Below, one piece after another: positions 8,215 to 17,770 of a stretch of DNA of 64,000 nucleotides (position 1 is the stretch's first letter; each line of letters starts with the position of its first letter). A program made the translations under genes and the position numbers. The DNA lies in contig NZ_VMNX01000004.1 in assembly GCF_009377235.1 (NCBI RefSeq), positions 58,584 to 122,583 of the forward strand, written 5' to 3'. The notes under the pieces are model-generated. The model was not told where the DNA came from. It made no database searches and saw nothing but the letters and a program-made list of their open reading frames with translations. This stretch comes from Streptomyces acidicola. Lineage in GTDB: Bacteria > Actinomycetota > Actinomycetes > Streptomycetales > Streptomycetaceae.

Positions 8215-10560
8215 CTAGGTTCGCCCGTAATCCCCCTCAACTCGGCGAGCCCCGGAGCTGCGTGGGCGCCCGGTGAGCCATGACCAGGGCCGGCACTGCT
8301 CCGAGGCCGCTCGTGCGGGCTTCACGATCAGTGCTTGGAGGCGTCGTACGACATCGATGTGGTCTGCTGTCCAGATCGTCCTGACCGCCGTCGCGGCTCC
8401 GTGTCCGTCCGCCGCGGTGAGGTCGCGGCACACTGCTTCGACGAGGCTGCCGGCTGCGAGGGGCTTGTCGAGTGGGTCGGGAACCGCGCCTTTCCCCTCA
8501 AGCGCTCGCGCAGTCTTCTCGTACCACTCCAGCAGCGGCTCGTCGGCGTGGAGGATTTCCGCGCCCGCCGCGGTGTGATCTTCCGCGGGCACACGATCGG
8601 CACCCTTCCAGAGCCAGAGGACGGAGTCTGCGGTGAGCTGGACCACCACGACCGCGTTGATCAGTGCGGTCACGCCTGCCAGGGGGACCTGCTTCGTCCC
8701 GCGCTCGGCGAGGAAGCCGCGGAAGGCGTCGTCGAGGCGGCTGGCCGCCGAGGCCGCCCGTTGACGGTCGTCGCGCGGAGCGGGAGCCGGCCGCACGAGC
8801 GCGTCCCCGCGGGTCAGGACGGAGTCGATCGCGCTGTGCAGATAGCGGGCGCTGCAGCTGAAGGCCTCGGCCAGTGCCTCACCCAGTGCCGAGCTCGCCC
8901 CACGTGGCCAGAACAGAGCCCCGACCAGGACGCTCACCGCACAGCCGATGGCCACGTCCTCGACGCGGACGAGACCGATTTCCCAGCCTCCCGGGCTGTT
9001 GAGGTTGTAAAGGATCAGCAGCGCCGTGGTGAAACCGGCTTGGCCGACGGTGAACGAAACGGCGTCGGGCGCCAGGCCGGCACAGGCCACGGCCACCGGG
9101 AGCAGCAGCCAGTAGACAGTGGTGTCGGTGCCGAGAGCGAAGATGAGCCCGCCACCGATCAGGAACCCGATGCTGGTTCCCAAGAGTCCACGCACGGCGT
9201 TCTGGCCAGTGTTCAACGCGGTGGAGCGCAGTACGGCCAGGGCGCCGAAGACAACCCAGAAGGAATGCTGCACGCCGGTCAGGTGCGCGACGAGCACGGC
9301 CAGGCCCAATGCGGCCGCTCCACGCACACTGTTGTGGAGCCACACCGCATGCCGCTCCGCATGTGCGCCGAGGTCTTCCCACGCAGAGGAGAGCGGGGAC
9401 CTCGTTCCGTCGGGGTGGTGGCCCAGAAGTTGCTGCCACCAACTGCGCCGACGGGCGGCGACAACGAGTCCGATATGGCGCGCTATGGCGGAGACCGCGC
9501 AGGCCATCTCCTGTGCGCGAAAGCCCGGTTCGAGCGAGCCCGCGAACTCCGTCACCACGTCGTCGGACACCCCTCGCGGTACCCGGGTGAGGCGCTTCGG
9601 AAGCCCGGAGGTGACTGCGTGCTCCATGTGCTCCCGTGCCTGGAGCAGCCGCACCAGATCGGAGTCCAGCAGGCGGGGATCGACGGCAGCGGGCTCCTCC
9701 AGCAGCGCGGCGCCGTGTTCGAGCAGCGTCGCGGCTTGCGTTTTGACGTCACAGACCGCTAGTGCGATCGATTTCGGCTGCGGCCTCAGCGGCGTTCGCC
9801 GCAGGATCGCGTCAAGCCATACCACCTGGTCGATCAGGCGGATGAGGGCGCGCGCAGCCGTGGTGAGCCCGGTGGGCCGGTAGGACGTGCCGAAGAACGA
9901 CGCACGCAACGCCTTCACCGCCGCCGTGGCGTCGTCGGCCGATGCGTCGAGGGTTGTTCCGCTCGCCGATGCGAAGTCGGTGCGCACGCAGCCGACTTCC
10001 GCATGGAGGCGCCGTGCCTGCAGCGCGCAGGCCCGAGCCGCCGACAGCCGCAAGGGTTCTCGAACCGGCGCGGGCCACAGGACGCTGATCGCCGGAAGTG
10101 ATGCCGCGCCGGCCAGCAGCCAGCCCCCCAGCCGTTCAGGGATCGAGCCCACCGAGCCGGGCATGGTGACCGGCAGGATGAAGCTGACGAGCAGCGCAGT
10201 GGTCGCGCTGGCCAGCATGGAGCTGACGACGCCGGCGAACAGCACGCAGAATGCGATGACGAAGGTGGCGGCCGTAGCGGCCCAGATGGTCCGGGACGCC
10301 AGGGTTCCCAGACAGATCAGGACGACTCCGGCCAGCACCAGGCCGACCTGCGCCGAGAGCCGTGCGCGCATGGGACCGGAGAAGTCGACGAGCAGCAGGG
10401 TCGCGATTCCGCCGAACGCCGCGAAGAGAGTGAGCTCGGGGTTCCCGATGAGCTCCAGGGCGATGGCGACCACTGCGGGCACGACGATTCCTGCCCGGCC
10501 CGCTCGTCGCAGTGCCGAGCGTTCGCCGTCGTGATCGCGGAGCCGCTGGAAGACACGCAT
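8215..10560 (-). CDS. FUSC family membrane protein (aromatic-acid efflux type)
   Basis: 781 residues from the ATG at 10560 (MRVFQRLRDHDGERSALRRA). The architecture is two membrane blocks, residues about 20-170 and 400-560, each with several hydrophobic helices and FAAFGGIATLLL-like segments, separated by a soluble helical domain and followed by a soluble C-terminal tail. This matches the duplicated FUSC/YccS/AaeB-like inner-membrane family linked to efflux of aromatic acids such as fusaric acid or p-hydroxybenzoate. No membrane-fusion partner is nearby. It sits between an RclA-like reductase and tkt, all on the minus strand with gaps of 75 and 196 bases. The substrate is unknown. Confidence 0.85.
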   Translation of the reverse strand: MRVFQRLRDHDGERSALRRAGRAGIVVPAVVAIALELIGNPELTLFAAFGGIATLLLVDFSGPMRARLSAQVGLVLAGVVLICLGTLASRTIWAATAATFVIAFCVLFAGVVSSMLASATTALLVSFILPVTMPGSVGSIPERLGGWLLAGAASLPAISVLWPAPVREPLRLSAARACALQARRLHAEVGCVRTDFASASGTTLDASADDATAAVKALRASFFGTSYRPTGLTTAARALIRLIDQVVWLDAILRRTPLRPQPKSIALAVCDVKTQAATLLEHGAALLEEPAAVDPRLLDSDLVRLLQAREHMEHAVTSGLPKRLTRVPRGVSDDVVTEFAGSLEPGFRAQEMACAVSAIARHIGLVVAARRRSWWQQLLGHHPDGTRSPLSSAWEDLGAHAERHAVWLHNSVRGAAALGLAVLVAHLTGVQHSFWVVFGALAVLRSTALNTGQNAVRGLLGTSIGFLIGGGLIFALGTDTTVYWLLLPVAVACAGLAPDAVSFTVGQAGFTTALLILYNLNSPGGWEIGLVRVEDVAIGCAVSVLVGALFWPRGASSALGEALAEAFSCSARYLHSAIDSVLTRGDALVRPAPAPRDDRQRAASAASRLDDAFRGFLAERGTKQVPLAGVTALINAVVVVQLTADSVLWLWKGADRVPAEDHTAAGAEILHADEPLLEWYEKTARALEGKGAVPDPLDKPLAAGSLVEAVCRDLTAADGHGAATAVRTIWTADHIDVVRRLQALIVKPARAASEQCRPWSWLTGRPRSSGARRVEGDYGRT

Positions 10561-10635
10561 CTTCGCGGGCCTCCAACTTTCCGGGGGCACGCCTGCGGTA
10601 CGGCTGTACGCCGGCGGCCTTGTTACGTGTCGGCG

Positions 10636-12033
10636 TTACGTGTCGGCTCGGACGATCGTGGCGAGAACGTCGTTGAACGCTTCGGTGGAGGTGGGGTGGG
10701 TGTAGACGGCGTCGCGGAGTTCGGCCGCCCTGATGCCGTATCGCATGGCCAGCGCGACGGTGTTGATCAGTTCCTGCGCGTCGACGCTGAGCAGGGCGGC
10801 GCCGAGGATCTCGTCGGTCTCGGCGTCGATCACGAACTTCATCACCCCGCGGGTGTCCTCGACGATGTACGCACGCGGCATGGCGACGATCTCGGCGACC
10901 GGCTGGCTGGCGATCTTCATCCGGTACCCGGCGGCCCGGGCCTGGGCCTCGGTGAGCCCGACAGTCGCCAGTGGCGGGGTGATGAACACGGTGTGGGGGA
11001 TGGCGACCCGGTCGGCGGTGGAGCGCTTGCCCTCGCCGATGAGCTGGTCGAGGACGATACGGCTGTCGTCGAGGGAGATGTAGGTGAACTGCGGCCCGCC
11101 GTTGACGTCGCCGAGGGCGAAGATGTGCGGCTGGCTGGATCGCAGGTGCTCATCGACCTCGACCGCCCCGCGCTCAGTGGTGCGTACTCCGGCCGCCTCC
11201 AGCGCCAGGCCGCCGGTGGCCGGTGCGCGGCCGGTGGCGGCCAGGATCGCGTCGGCTTCCAGGGTGTGCTGTCGGCCGTCCTTCTCGTAGACGACGGTCG
11301 CGGAGGTCTCGCCGTCACGGACTTCCGTGACGTGCGCAGCGACGACGATCTCGATGCCTTCGTCCACCAGGATTCTCTCGGCGACGGCGGCAACGTCGTC
11401 GTCCACGAGGCCGAAGACTCTCGGGGCCGCTTCGAGCACGGTGATCCGGGATCCGAACTGCCCGTAGATCGAGGCGAATTCCAGGCCGAGGTACCCGCCT
11501 CCGACGATCGCCAGCCGTCCCGGCAGGATGGTCGTGTCGATCAGTTCGGTGCTGGTCACGGTGTACTGGCTGGCCCGCAGACCGGGGATGTCCAGGACGA
11601 TCGGCTCGGACCCGGTATTGATCAGGATCGTCTCGGCGGTGACTGTCAGGCGGCCGTCGCCGGTCTCGATGTTCACGGTGTGCGGGTCCGCGAATGTGGC
11701 CGTACCGGTGATCACCGTGACGGTGTCCATGCCGTTCAGGTCGTCGTAGTTGCTGCCGCGGAACAGCTTGGTCAGCGCCTGGACCTCGCCGATGGAGCGC
11801 TCGTACCACTCCTGTGGCACGTCCTCCGGCCTGCGCTTGCGGGAATGGTGGACAAGGGCCTTGGTCGGCACACAGCCGACGTTCGGGCAGGTGCCCCCGT
11901 ACATCCTCTCCGACCGTTCGACCAGCACGACGCGTTTGCCGAGCCGGCCCATCGTCGCGGCCACCGTCTTCCCGCCCTTGCCGAATCCGATCACGAGCAG
12001 ATCGACATGAAGGTCTCGGTCCGTGGTGCCCAT
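10636..12033 (-). CDS. RclA-like FAD-dependent disulfide/metal reductase
   Basis: 465 residues from the ATG at 12033, preceded by GGGAG at good spacing (a GTG at 12045 is less likely). Class I pyridine-nucleotide disulfide oxidoreductase. FAD motif GFGKGGKTVA, redox pair in GGTCPNVGCVPTKALVH, NAD(P) motif VGGGYLGLEFA, FAD site ALGDVNGG, and C-terminal HPTSTEAFND with the His/Glu dyad. The VHH and alternating C-x4-C region resembles E. coli RclA, a hypochlorite-induced copper reductase, more than lipoamide or mycothione reductase. The start faces a divergent HAD gene. The function as an oxidative or metal stress reductase is inferred. Confidence 0.85.
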   Translation of the reverse strand: MGTTDRDLHVDLLVIGFGKGGKTVAATMGRLGKRVVLVERSERMYGGTCPNVGCVPTKALVHHSRKRRPEDVPQEWYERSIGEVQALTKLFRGSNYDDLNGMDTVTVITGTATFADPHTVNIETGDGRLTVTAETILINTGSEPIVLDIPGLRASQYTVTSTELIDTTILPGRLAIVGGGYLGLEFASIYGQFGSRITVLEAAPRVFGLVDDDVAAVAERILVDEGIEIVVAAHVTEVRDGETSATVVYEKDGRQHTLEADAILAATGRAPATGGLALEAAGVRTTERGAVEVDEHLRSSQPHIFALGDVNGGPQFTYISLDDSRIVLDQLIGEGKRSTADRVAIPHTVFITPPLATVGLTEAQARAAGYRMKIASQPVAEIVAMPRAYIVEDTRGVMKFVIDAETDEILGAALLSVDAQELINTVALAMRYGIRAAELRDAVYTHPTSTEAFNDVLATIVRADT

Positions 12034-12366
12034 ATTCGCTCCCACTTCGAAATAGCTGGTGAATGAACCAGATGAAAGGGATCACCAGACAAGCGATTCT
12101 CGTCGAACAGATGTTCACAAATGTTCATAGGTGTGGGTCTGCCACGTGCGTAGTCTCCACAGCACCACCAACACCGTGCCGTCGCAACTGGCCACCCGTA
12201 TGCGAGCAGCGGAGGGACCGCTCCGTCCGGCCGGGGTGGCATTTTGCAGGAGACGAGGGGCGGGCCATCGCGCACTCTGGAGGTGAGAACGCGCAATCGC
12301 GGGCACAGTCTCTGCCCCGTCGAACAATGCCCGGGCGATCACTGTCGAACCGGAGGAGAACGCGTC
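12034..12366. promoter_or_regulatory. Divergent intergenic region with tandem ATGTTCA repeat
   Basis: 333 bases separate the RclA-like gene (leftward) and the HAD gene (rightward). ATGTTCACAA at 12111-12120 is followed immediately by ATGTTCATAG at 12121-12130, a 10-base direct repeat on one helix face, about 80 bases from the reductase start. This could be a regulator site. A strong ribosome site GGAGGAG at 12352-12358 serves the HAD gene. No other gene is visible here. Confidence 0.4.
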
Positions 12367-13041
12367 ATGACCGCACCGATAGCCGTGTTGTTCGATATCG
12401 ACGAAACCCTGGTCCACACGGGAGACTCGGGAAGACGCAGTTGGGCCTGGGCATTCGACCGGTTGCACGGTGTAGCCGCCGATATCGGAAAGCACACATC
12501 ATCCGGAGAAACGGATCCCCAGGTCGGCCGGGAAACATTTCGCGCCGTGCTCGGCCACGAACCCAGTCACGACGAGATGGCTCGCCTGTACGCCGCGTAT
12601 CTGTGGCACCTGTCGGAGGACATCTGGACCTCTGAGGGGTACCGGGTCCTGGACGGCGTCGAAGAAACGCTGCAGCGGATTGCGGACGCCGGGGTCATCC
12701 TCGGGTTGCTGTCCGGTGCGATGGAGGGCGCGGCCAGGATCAAAATGGAGCCGGGCAAGCTCGGTCGCTACTTCGTTTTCGGTGCCTATGGCTCCGACTC
12801 CCCGGACAGGGCGGAGATCACCCGCCTGGCGATGGCCAAGGCCGCTCGTCTGCACGGCCGCGATCTGACCCGAGCCGAGGTCTATGTGGTCGGGGACACT
12901 CCTCGTGACATCCAGGCCGCGCACGCGGCACAGGCGACTGCGGTCGGAGTTGCCAGCGGGCACTACACCGTCGAGGAACTGCGTGCCGCCGAGGCCGATC
13001 ACGTGCTCATGTCTCTGACCGACCCCTTCCCGGACATCTGA
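12367..13041 (+). CDS. HAD superfamily phosphatase (phosphoglycolate phosphatase-like)
   Basis: 224 residues from the ATG at 12367, chosen because GGAGGAG lies 8 bases upstream and the protein then begins MTAPIAVLFDIDETLVHTG. The four HAD motifs are visible: I FDIDETL near residues 9-15, II LLSGA, III a Lys after the cap, and IV VVGDTPRDI. The alpha-helical C1 cap suggests a small phosphorylated metabolite such as phosphoglycolate or a sugar phosphate. It lies 96 bases before ubiD on the same strand, so co-transcription is possible, but the substrate is unknown. Confidence 0.88.
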   Translation: MTAPIAVLFDIDETLVHTGDSGRRSWAWAFDRLHGVAADIGKHTSSGETDPQVGRETFRAVLGHEPSHDEMARLYAAYLWHLSEDIWTSEGYRVLDGVEETLQRIADAGVILGLLSGAMEGAARIKMEPGKLGRYFVFGAYGSDSPDRAEITRLAMAKAARLHGRDLTRAEVYVVGDTPRDIQAAHAAQATAVGVASGHYTVEELRAAEADHVLMSLTDPFPDI

Positions 13042-13137
13042 CGCCCGGCAGCCGCGGCTTCAGACATCCAGGTGCCATCGGCGCAGCGCTGGGGCGAGGC
13101 GTCGCGCCCATCCGAATATGAAAGACGTAAGTAGCTG

Positions 13138-14625
13138 ATGTCCGAAATCAATGACTTGCGATCCTATGTCGCCGCGCTTGAAGGGCTGGGAGACCTCCAG
13201 CGCATCTCGCGCCTGATCGACCCAAACCTGGAAGCGTCTGCCGTCACCCGACGGTCCACCGAGAACGGCCGGCCCGCCCCGTTCTTCGAGCACCTCAGCG
13301 GAGTCGCTGAAGGGTTCCGCATGATCGGAGCCCCGGGCGCCCTGTCGAACATTCCCGATCATCCCCTGGCGCGGATCTCCCTTTCTCTCGGCCTGCCGTA
13401 CACGACGACCGCTGCCGAGCTCGTCGAACATCTGCGGGAGGCGGGCACGGAGGAACTGCTCCCGCCGCGGCGTGTGGCAGCCGACTCGGCGCCCTGCAAG
13501 CAGAACATCTTGTTGGGCGAAGCAGCTCGTCTCGACCGATTCCCCATCCCGTTCGTTCACCAGGACGACGGCGGTCCCTACGTCAATACGTGGGGTGTGA
13601 TCGTCGCGCGGACACCGGACGGCCGGTGGACGAACTGGTCCATTTCCCGAATCATGAAGATCGACGACCGGCACATGACCGGACTGGTGCTGCCGAGTCA
13701 GCACCTCGGCATGATCTGGCGCGAATGGGAGGCCATCGGCGAACCGATGCCTTACGCCCTCGTCCAGGCAGGCGACCCGGGCGTTCCCGTCGTCGGCGGA
13801 ATGACCGTCCCGACCGAGGTCGACGAGGGCGCGTACCTCGGAGCGGTACTGGGCAGGCCGGTGGACGTGGTGAAGTGCGAGACGAACGATCTGGAGGTGC
13901 CGGCCTCCGCCGAGGTCGTCATCGAAGGGCAGTTGTCCGCAACGCGAGATGCCGTGGAGGGGCCGTTCGCGGAGTTCCACGGCTGGGCACTGCCCGAGAC
14001 GTCGCCGCAGCCGCTTTTCAGCATCGAGGCGATCACCTACCGGGACGACCCCATCTGGCCGCTGGCCGCCGCCGGGCGGCCTGTCGACGACTCGCACGTC
14101 GCACCGGGTGTCGGCATCTCCGCAGAGGTTGTCGCCGTCCTGCGGAAGTCGGGGCTGCCGATCACGACCGCCTGGCTGCCGCTCGGTGCCGCCTGCTTCT
14201 GGACGGTGATCACGGTTCCGCAGAACTGGCGCGACGTGATGCCGGGGATGGACACCGCGCGATTCGTGCACCGTATCGGTGAGGTACTGAACGGCACCCG
14301 GGCCGGCCGACTCTCCCCGGTCGTCTATGTGCTCGACGACGACGTGGATCCGTCGAACGACTCGGATCTGCTGTGGGCGCTGGCGACCAGGGTGCATCCG
14401 TCGCTCCGTCAGGAGCTGTGGCACGGGCCGATCATGCCGTGGTACCCGTGCTTCCTCGAGGAGGAACTGCACAACGGCTGGGGAGCCGTCGTCGTACACG
14501 ACGCCCTGCTCCCGGCGGTGGGAAGCGGGCGCGTCCCACCGGCCACCTTCGACGGCGTCTTCCCGGACGACGTGCGAGCCAAGGTCCTCGCCGCCGAATC
14601 CGAGTCCGGCCGCTCGGGTGAATGA
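13138..14625 (+). CDS. UbiD family prenylated-FMN decarboxylase
   Basis: 495 residues, normal for UbiD. The family reversibly decarboxylates aromatic or alpha,beta-unsaturated acids using prenylated FMN. N-terminal DLRSYVAALEGLGDLQRI and the conserved GPFAEFHG region, part of the cofactor/catalytic site with its acidic residue, are present, as is PWYPCFLEEELHNGWG near the end. A UbiX homologue follows 127 bases downstream on the same strand and would make the cofactor. The small third subunit (VdcD/BsdD type) of many phenolic-acid decarboxylases is not seen. The substrate, perhaps vanillate or 4-hydroxybenzoate, is an inference only. The start has a weak ribosome site. Confidence 0.9.
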   Translation: MSEINDLRSYVAALEGLGDLQRISRLIDPNLEASAVTRRSTENGRPAPFFEHLSGVAEGFRMIGAPGALSNIPDHPLARISLSLGLPYTTTAAELVEHLREAGTEELLPPRRVAADSAPCKQNILLGEAARLDRFPIPFVHQDDGGPYVNTWGVIVARTPDGRWTNWSISRIMKIDDRHMTGLVLPSQHLGMIWREWEAIGEPMPYALVQAGDPGVPVVGGMTVPTEVDEGAYLGAVLGRPVDVVKCETNDLEVPASAEVVIEGQLSATRDAVEGPFAEFHGWALPETSPQPLFSIEAITYRDDPIWPLAAAGRPVDDSHVAPGVGISAEVVAVLRKSGLPITTAWLPLGAACFWTVITVPQNWRDVMPGMDTARFVHRIGEVLNGTRAGRLSPVVYVLDDDVDPSNDSDLLWALATRVHPSLRQELWHGPIMPWYPCFLEEELHNGWGAVVVHDALLPAVGSGRVPPATFDGVFPDDVRAKVLAAESESGRSGE

Positions 14626-14752
14626 GGAACGACGAGAAGCCGCTGGCCGAGTGACCGAGGGGATTTGGCGATCACCTGGCGAGGTACCGATCAGCGAGCG
14701 TGTCGGACTGGAGCGGCCGACCCGATGAGTCAGGAAAGGGGATGCGGAAATC

Positions 14753-15385
14753 TTGACGCAGCGGAACGTGACAGTTGCAGTCACGGGAGCGGGCGGCACC
14801 GGTGTGGCCAAGGCCTTGCTTGCCGCACTTCAGAGGGACGACCGGGTGGGCCATGTCAATCTTCTGGTGTCGGCCAACGGGCGCAAACTGGTGGCTTTCG
14901 AATTTCAGACCGGCGAGGACGCGGGTTCGGTGGTACGGGCCCTGGGGGCGACGTCACCGAAAGTACGCTCCCTCGATCCGGCCGACATGTCCGGAGCGGT
15001 GACCAGCGGCAGCTACCCCAGCGACGCAATGATCATCTTGCCGTGTGCGGCCGGTGTCCTCGGACGCATCGCTCACGGCCAGACGGCGAGCCTCATCGAA
15101 CGAGCCGCGGACGTGATGCTGAAGCAACGGCGCCACCTCGTCCTCTGTCTCCGGGAAACGCCGCTGAACCTCATCCACCTTCGCAACATGGTTGCCGTCA
15201 CGGAGGCAGGAGCCACCGTGTACCCCATGATCCCCACGTACTACAACGTGCCGGAGACACTCGCGCAACTGCGCGACGAGTTCGTCGAACGCGTCTTGCA
15301 GTTCCTGGGCCTTCCCAGCACAGATCGCTACCAGTGGGACGGAAGCGAAACCACGGCGCGACGTGAGCGCACCGGAGAGCGTTGA
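14753..15385 (+). CDS. UbiX/Pad1 family flavin prenyltransferase
   Basis: About 210 residues with a TTG start at 14753; an in-frame GTG at 14768 is an alternative. UbiX prenylates reduced FMN with dimethylallyl phosphate to make the UbiD cofactor. Seen: N-terminal VAVTGAGGTGVAKALL (the G-A-x-G loop), GSYPSDAMIILPCAAG, and the conserved LVLCLRETPLNLIHLRNM phosphate-binding segment. YPMIPTYYN takes the place of the usual PPxPAFY. It directly follows ubiD, so the pair forms a complete decarboxylase-plus-cofactor module. Confidence 0.88.
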   Translation: MTQRNVTVAVTGAGGTGVAKALLAALQRDDRVGHVNLLVSANGRKLVAFEFQTGEDAGSVVRALGATSPKVRSLDPADMSGAVTSGSYPSDAMIILPCAAGVLGRIAHGQTASLIERAADVMLKQRRHLVLCLRETPLNLIHLRNMVAVTEAGATVYPMIPTYYNVPETLAQLRDEFVERVLQFLGLPSTDRYQWDGSETTARRERTGER

Positions 15386-15655
15386 CGGACCCTGCGGCCC
15401 CTTTTCTCGAGGTGCTCCTCAATCGGCACTCGTCGACCAACTGCTCGTGGTGGCGACGAACTGGGCGACCAGCCCCGACTGACGCAGTTCCCGGTGGGCG
15501 GCGACGACCCGCGCCATGAGGACGGCCGCCGGCCCCGGCCGTTCGGCGGCCAACCGTTTCCCCGTCAGGCGCGGTAGGAGAAACTGGCCAGGACAGTGAG
15601 CAACTCGCTCGTCGGTCGACTCCCATGCCGAACCGGCGCCGACGGGAGGAGAGCC

Positions 15656-16273
15656 ATGGGAAGACCCGCAGTTGGGGCGGCTTTACGCCGCTGTGCCGAA
15701 TGCGGTGGATACGAGTACAGCGGTGCACCTGCCTGTACTGCCTGCCGCGAGCTGGTGGACAGCATCGTTGAAGATGAATGGTCGTCCTTTGTGTACCAGT
15801 GGGGCGCTCGCAGCCCTCAAGAAGCTGCGGTGCTTGGTGAGATGGTGGCGGCCGAACCCGACCGTCACGACTGGCGGGTGGTGGACGCCGCGCTCGACAG
15901 GCTGGCCTGCTCCGAGTGCGGTGACCGGCTCAGCCGCGGTCCTGTCGGCTGCTCGGCATGCGATCTATCGCACGGCTTCCGCTATGCCGCGATCGAGACG
16001 GATCGGCCGGGTGTCCCGCCGGGCAACGAACACGCCATCCGGGTCAACGTCTCGGTCGTGCGTCGGCCGCAGGTCACCTCCGAAAACGAGATCCTTGGGC
16101 GCCGCCTTGTGCTACCACACCTCCTGGTGGGTCTCCTGCCGACCATCGAAGAAGCCCAGCGGATGAGCGCCCTGATCAAGAGAAGCCCTCCGGCACAGAA
16201 GACCCGCCTCATTGAGCAGGCCATCGAGGAAACGCTCGGGCGCCGACGCGACAGAAGTCGCCCTTCCACATGA
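15656..16273 (+). CDS. Zinc-ribbon protein of unknown function
   Basis: 205 residues from the ATG at 15656, preceded by GGGAGGAG; a frame open from 15596 adds nothing recognisable. Two four-cysteine units are visible: CAEC...CTAC at residues about 13-30 and CSEC...CSAC near 85-105, likely two zinc ribbons. The C-terminal half (VNVSVVRRPQVTSENEILGRR) is mixed alpha/beta. I do not recognise a named family. It ends 106 bases before the likely Ku start on the same strand. A nucleic-acid-binding or regulatory role would be inference. Confidence 0.7.
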   Translation: MGRPAVGAALRRCAECGGYEYSGAPACTACRELVDSIVEDEWSSFVYQWGARSPQEAAVLGEMVAAEPDRHDWRVVDAALDRLACSECGDRLSRGPVGCSACDLSHGFRYAAIETDRPGVPPGNEHAIRVNVSVVRRPQVTSENEILGRRLVLPHLLVGLLPTIEEAQRMSALIKRSPPAQKTRLIEQAIEETLGRRRDRSRPST

Positions 16274-16379
16274 GATGACTTCTCGGTCGGGTGAACACAT
16301 CGCCTACGAATCGGCGACCGGCCGGAGGCGTGCGGCCGCAGATGGTGCGCGGGTGTCCGCGGGGGAGGACCCTGGAGGT

Positions 16380-17162
16380 ATGGAGAAGCCGGTGCAGGCG
16401 GTATGGAGGGGCTGGATCTCCTTCGGTCTGGTCAGCATGCCGGTGCGGCTGTTCCCGGCGACCCGGGAACACGGGGTCGAGATGCGCGAGGTTCATGCTG
16501 TGGATGGCTCCCGTATCAGACACCGGGGGGTGTGCGAAGCCGAGGGCCGGGAGGTCGACTGGGCGGAGGTCGTCAAGGGGTACCAGACATCCGGCGGGCG
16601 CACCGTCGTGCTGCGCGAGGAGGACCTCGCGCGGCTGCCCCTGCCCAGCAGGCAGGTGATCGACGTGATCGGGTTCGTGCCGGTCGACGGCCTGGATCCG
16701 ATCCTGTTCTCCCGCGCCTACTACGTCGCCCCGGCGCAGGAGGTGGCCCGTCGGCCGTACACGCTGCTGGTGGCGGCACTGGCCCGGGCCGAGCGGGCTG
16801 CCCTGGCCAAGGTGACGCTGGGCGCCCGGGAGCGTCTGGCGGCAGTGTGGCCGCGGCGGGAGACGCTGGTGGTCCAGACGCTGCTGTGGCCGGAGGAAGT
16901 ACGCGAACCTCATGGTCCGGCACAGGCTGTCCCGGTGACCGGGGAGGAACTGGAACTCGCCTCCCTGCTGCTGTCCCAGCTACCCGAACCCGACCTCGCC
17001 TCTGTGCACGACGAGTACACCGCCGCCCTCGAACAACTGGTGGCGGCGAAGCAGGCCGGGGAAGACCTCACCCAGCCCGTGGAGCCGAAGCCGGCCGAGG
17101 ACCTGATCGCCACCCTGGAGGCAAGCCTGCGCGCGGCCGCCGACCGCGGTACCAATCGGTGA
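16380..17162 (+). CDS. ku: Bacterial Ku protein (non-homologous end joining)
   Basis: 260 residues from the ATG at 16380; a GTG at 16392, with GGAG six bases upstream, is an equally good start and gives VQAVWRGWISFGLVSMPVRLF. Ku binds broken DNA ends as a homodimer and recruits ligase D. The core reads through GFVPVDGLDPILFSRAYYVAP and ALAKVTLGARERLAAVWPR, both Ku signatures. It is short and has only a brief tail, lacking the Lys-rich C-terminal extension of many actinobacterial Ku proteins. No complete ligD is in the window, but a fragment of an ATP-dependent ligase lies at 60.3 kb. Streptomycetes usually have several Ku genes. Confidence 0.92.
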   Translation: MEKPVQAVWRGWISFGLVSMPVRLFPATREHGVEMREVHAVDGSRIRHRGVCEAEGREVDWAEVVKGYQTSGGRTVVLREEDLARLPLPSRQVIDVIGFVPVDGLDPILFSRAYYVAPAQEVARRPYTLLVAALARAERAALAKVTLGARERLAAVWPRRETLVVQTLLWPEEVREPHGPAQAVPVTGEELELASLLLSQLPEPDLASVHDEYTAALEQLVAAKQAGEDLTQPVEPKPAEDLIATLEASLRAAADRGTNR

Positions 17163-17770
17163 ACCTGGTAGTCGACGATCGACTGGACGGCCTTGAAGCC
17201 CAACGGCAGCGGCAGTTCCTGGTACCAGTTGACCGTCGGCCCCGACCAGGACCGCAAGTCCCAGGCCGGTCCGGGTGATCCAGCTTGGCGTGGAAGCTGT
17301 CCCGGCAGGCAGAGACGAGGCCCGTGCCTTGGTGACGCCTGATGGGCCAACTCGTCATCGTCGCCCGGGCAGGCAGCACCTTCGCCGGTCCGCACTCTTC
17401 CGGGGCTCCGTGATGCCTCGGGCAGGCGCGGCCGTGGCAGGGGCTCGGGGCGGTGCGGGCTTACCGCGCGCCTGCTCGACCAGGCTCTGGGGGGGGCGTC
17501 CGACCGCGGCGTGAGGGCGCTGATCACGTTGACGCGCTGCCCGTCGGGGCGGCTGTGGGCGGGGCTGCCCGGGCCGGTGGACTGTTCCTGGGCGTAGGTT
17601 CCGGCGCCGGTCTCGACGCTGGGCTCGACGCGTTCGAATCCTTCGAGGCGGTACATTCCGCCGGCCGCATACGAGACAAGCGGGGCCCTGCCAGCCGGAC
17701 TGGTCGATCCTTTATGACGCGCTCGCCACGAAGCGATCCGCTCGTATCGTCGGCCGTGATCCGCGGGACC
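17163..17770. other. Intergenic region without a confident gene
   Basis: 608 bases between Ku and the MarR gene. A minus-strand frame near 17160-17260 gives NWYQELPLPLGFKAVQSI, protein-like but without a start, stop context or family that I recognise. It may be a remnant left at a deletion. No clear promoter or terminator is visible. Confidence 0.3.

Noticed and set aside
13060..14811. 583-codon minus-strand frame antisense to ubiD
   Set aside because: Low-complexity Arg/Pro/His-rich translation mirroring the UbiD gene; a GC-rich shadow frame.
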